DNA of 64,000 nucleotides from Spongiibacter sp. IMCC21906 (GTDB taxonomy: Bacteria; Pseudomonadota; Gammaproteobacteria; Pseudomonadales; Spongiibacteraceae): positions 3,032,501 to 3,096,500 of the forward strand of contig NZ_CP011477.1 in NCBI RefSeq assembly GCF_001010805.1. Reading direction: 5' to 3'. The translations under genes and the position numbers were made by a program. Position 1 is the stretch's first letter. Every line of letters starts with the position of its first letter. Under the pieces are notes generated by a model. The model was not told where the DNA came from and ran no database searches. It was given only the letters and a program-made list of their open reading frames with translations. Shown one piece after another: positions 62,092-64,000 of this stretch.

Positions 62092-62808
62092 ATGAGCGCT
62101 ATCATCAACCCCTTTATCCGTGGCTTTAACCATCTCACCACGCAACGGCAGTTAGTCATTACCTACGAGGATGATTGTCCGCCGGCCTTTCGTCCCCTGC
62201 ATGAATCTCAAGCCCATTTACGGGACGACGAGATTCGGCAGCATCCCTGCATCTTTTGCGACAGCTTTGCACTGATCACCGAGGGACAAACCGTTCCGGA
62301 TGTCATTGAGGCCCAATGCACTGGCATTGGAATCGTACGCACAGTGGTCTATGCCGTGATGGCCAACGATACTGGGCATCCCATGCATGTTGGCGACACC
62401 TATTCAGCGGAGTCCGCCGCGACGCTCATTCACCGTCTGCATTTTATGACGGGGCACTACAGCCGGTGTTGGGAGATCAGTTCGGCCCACATCAGTCGGC
62501 AGGCATTGGCTGGATTGGGTGCAATGGCTGATATCGCAACGCCGAGTGGCTTGCTGTTTGAAGCGTTCAGGCTGCCGTACAGCCACGCTGTCGGAGTCAA
62601 GCTTATCGCCACACCCTGGACCAGTGAGAACCTTCGGCACATCACCGACCAAAACGCGACACAACTGCGCCAGGAGCATATGGCGGCAGGACTGCCCGGA
62701 TCGCTGGTGAATGTGTTGCACCTGGCCGCGCTTGCCGATACGCGGATTCTGATATTTGATCCCGATGCGCCAGCGCTGGAAGGTTTACCACTTCACGACC
62801 ATGGGTAG
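62092..62808 (+). CDS. DUF5983-like ICE protein
   Basis: A 238-residue protein. The C-terminal half (WEISSAHISRQALAGLGAMA, LHLAALADTRILIFDPDAPA, LEGLPLHDHG) resembles the DUF5983 pattern SxAHI followed by ILFDxDAPxIEGLP. The N-terminal half (QLVITYEDDCPPAFRPLHES, HPCIFCDSFALITEGQTV) is distinct. The ATG has AGGAG upstream, and a structured leader (CACCC/GGGTG type) precedes it. Confidence 0.65.
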   Translation: MSAIINPFIRGFNHLTTQRQLVITYEDDCPPAFRPLHESQAHLRDDEIRQHPCIFCDSFALITEGQTVPDVIEAQCTGIGIVRTVVYAVMANDTGHPMHVGDTYSAESAATLIHRLHFMTGHYSRCWEISSAHISRQALAGLGAMADIATPSGLLFEAFRLPYSHAVGVKLIATPWTSENLRHITDQNATQLRQEHMAAGLPGSLVNVLHLAALADTRILIFDPDAPALEGLPLHDHG

Positions 62809-62815
62809 TATACAA

Positions 62816-62841
62816 GAGCCCCACCACGGGGCTCATTTTTT
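62816..62841. terminator. Intrinsic terminator
   Basis: GAGCCCC and GGGGCTC form a 7-bp stem with loop ACCAC, followed by ATTTTTT on the plus strand. It ends the small-gene unit and separates it from the convergent HNH gene. Confidence 0.8.
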
Positions 62842-62862
62842 AGCTCAGCTTATGTTTACCCA

Positions 62863-63594
62863 TTAATGTTGAAGGTGTTCATCAAAGCTGTGATACCGCT
62901 TTTGCCCCGCGCTTTTTCGGATACGTCCCACCTTCGAATTATCAATCTTTCCCTGCAGGAATTGAACGAGCTCATCGAAGCGCGCCGAGGGGATCAATTG
63001 CCACTTGCAACCAAACTGGCGTTTCACCGCATTATAGATCGCCATGTACTTGTATTTGTCCTGCTTGGATGTGTCCTGCTTTTGGTAATCTTTATATTTC
63101 CCAATCAAATACTCGATGTAGGCGCACTGATTCAAGTCACTGGACACACTTCCCTCCGGGGGCGCTATGGTGACTTTCTGCTTGGTTGATTTCAGATTTA
63201 AGGTACCGGCCTGAATGGCTCCGGGGCTATTGATGGCGACCTGTCCCGAGTTGTTTTCCACCCTTATATTTTGGTAATTATTGATGAGCACTTCGGCCAC
63301 GGAAGTGGTACGAGGTGTTATTTCGACCAGGCCTTTTTGCCCCCAACGACTCTTGTAACTGATCAACAACTCAACGGGATGGTTCTCCACCTCCGAGTCA
63401 ATAATTCTGTGGTGACGACCACAAAAAAGCAGCAGGTTCTCAAACCCATGCCGTTCGTCGTCGGATTGGCTGGGATCATACCTCGGCCCCCCTTTGCTTG
63501 CTGCCCTGATATGGGCAATTTCACCCGTCACCGTGCCAGAGGATTCTACCAGTGGCACTTGGCACGTCGGGTATGCGCACTGATTGTCGGACAT
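62863..63594 (-). CDS. HNH endonuclease-like protein with ORF6C-like C-terminus
   Basis: A 243-residue protein oriented against the ICE genes. The N-terminus is an HNH/McrA-type nuclease: Cys6, Cys11, His28 in GEIAHIRAASKGG, Asn53 in GFENLLLFCGRHHRIID, Cys58 and His61/His62. A middle section has short beta-repeats (VENNSGQVAINSPGAIQAGT). The C-terminus (about 180-217; YMAIYNAVKRQFGCKW, IPSARFDELVQFL) resembles the ORF6C/P22AR domain of phage antirepressors. The roles are unknown; defence or cargo is likely. No strong ribosome-binding site is seen. Confidence 0.75.
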   Translation of the reverse strand: MSDNQCAYPTCQVPLVESSGTVTGEIAHIRAASKGGPRYDPSQSDDERHGFENLLLFCGRHHRIIDSEVENHPVELLISYKSRWGQKGLVEITPRTTSVAEVLINNYQNIRVENNSGQVAINSPGAIQAGTLNLKSTKQKVTIAPPEGSVSSDLNQCAYIEYLIGKYKDYQKQDTSKQDKYKYMAIYNAVKRQFGCKWQLIPSARFDELVQFLQGKIDNSKVGRIRKSAGQKRYHSFDEHLQH

Positions 63595-63997
63595 CGCGAA
63601 CAGTCACTTTATCGTCGGTAGCTTTGGCGATCCCACTCTCCCTCCCTATCACTCAACGTTACTGATGATCCCTCGTGGATTATATGACAGCGAGACATCC
63701 ATCCCCACCGATACCCTCTGTTTCCAGCCCCCAAATCCAAGCACCGACGATCAATGGGGTTCAACACGTAACCCATTGCAGATGGCAACGCTGCCCGACA
63801 AGCGACATCGTCGTGCCATGTTCCGCTGCTTCGCCAGCGACATGCCCAGGTAGCCTCGACCTTCAAGGCTACGATGCGATCCGTCGCATTGGTTGTTTTT
63901 GTACCTGATGCCATCGCGCGTCTTTTACCTCAACCCTCAAGGGACATCCCTCCCTTGCAGGGCGGAAGTCCCTTGGCTTTCCCACAAGGAGTCTTTC
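63595..63997. other. Intergenic region with leader hairpins
   Basis: A 403-bp gap upstream of both the HNH gene and the next ICE gene. It holds GTAGCC/GGCTAC (63851-63873) and CAAGGGAC (63938-63945) with GTCCCTTG (63968-63975). The latter precedes the ATG at 63998, with AAGGAG as ribosome-binding site. No supported ORF. Confidence 0.5.
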
Positions 63998-64000
63998 ATG
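63998..64000 (+). CDS. Start codon of the next ICE gene
   Basis: The window ends with ATG preceded by AAGGAGTCTTTC, a strong ribosome-binding site at normal spacing. The gene is truncated after one codon, so no product can be named. Confidence 0.5.

Noticed and set aside
63609-63914. 101-codon minus-strand ORF beyond the HNH gene
   Set aside because: Overlaps other short ORFs on both strands and has no start signal; treated as intergenic.

Overview
The window is one stretch of a gammaproteobacterial chromosome followed by the start of an integrative and conjugative element (ICE). Gene order (hemE-gltD-gltB-aroB-aroK-pilQPONM // mrcA; ubiE-ubiJ-ubiB-hisI-hisE-tatABC; rnr-rlmB-rpsF-rpsR-DUF2232-rplI-dnaB) is the arrangement found in Pseudomonas and the marine Cellvibrionales/Spongiibacteraceae-type lineages. 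Moderate base composition, separate hisI and hisE, and fatty-acid genes suggest a marine or hydrocarbon/lipid-using relative. This assignment rests on gene content and order only.

Left edge (1-1370): a small accessory remnant on the minus strand. A membrane-protein gene sits in what looks like an integron gene cassette: a core site at about 606 and a structured attC of about 138 bp at 101-238. A second cassette ORF runs off the window. No integron integrase is present. On the upstream side lies a frameshifted C-terminal remnant of an IS110-family transposase.

1375-16187: acyl-CoA and fatty-acid genes (tesB, an AlkK-like acyl-CoA ligase, fadH), a YadGH-like ABC exporter, a TetR regulator with a perfect palindromic operator candidate, several envelope proteins (metallo-beta-lactamase-fold hydrolase, M48 peptidase lipoprotein, DUF4136 lipoprotein), a TrmB-like methyltransferase, cysE and tag.

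16254-34192: hemE, glutamate synthase gltBD, shikimate genes aroB-aroK downstream of the type IV pilus assembly operon pilMNOPQ, then divergent mrcA (PBP1A) and radA. 34298-48324: an unusual gene pair (a protein with three DnaT-type domains and a lambda-P-like helicase-loader relative), the ubiquinone genes ubiE-ubiJ-ubiB, hisI-hisE, tatABC, and on the minus strand dnaB, rplI, a DUF2232 gene, rpsR, rpsF, rlmB and rnr.

48448 to the end: tRNA-Leu(CAG) is followed by a P4-type tyrosine integrase and a visible rise in G+C. This marks the left end of an ICE of the ICEclc/PFGI-1/SPI-7 family. Its maintenance block runs alpA-parA-small ORF-parB-DUF2857-STY4528-TIGR03761-DUF3158-ssb-topB, with mostly overlapping or closely spaced genes and palindromic operator candidates in the gaps. 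After topB come a long non-coding stretch with a perfect 22-bp inverted repeat, three small ICE genes, and an oppositely oriented HNH nuclease gene that may be cargo or defence. The conjugation genes, relaxase and right attachment site are not in the window; the last three bases are the ATG of the next ICE gene.
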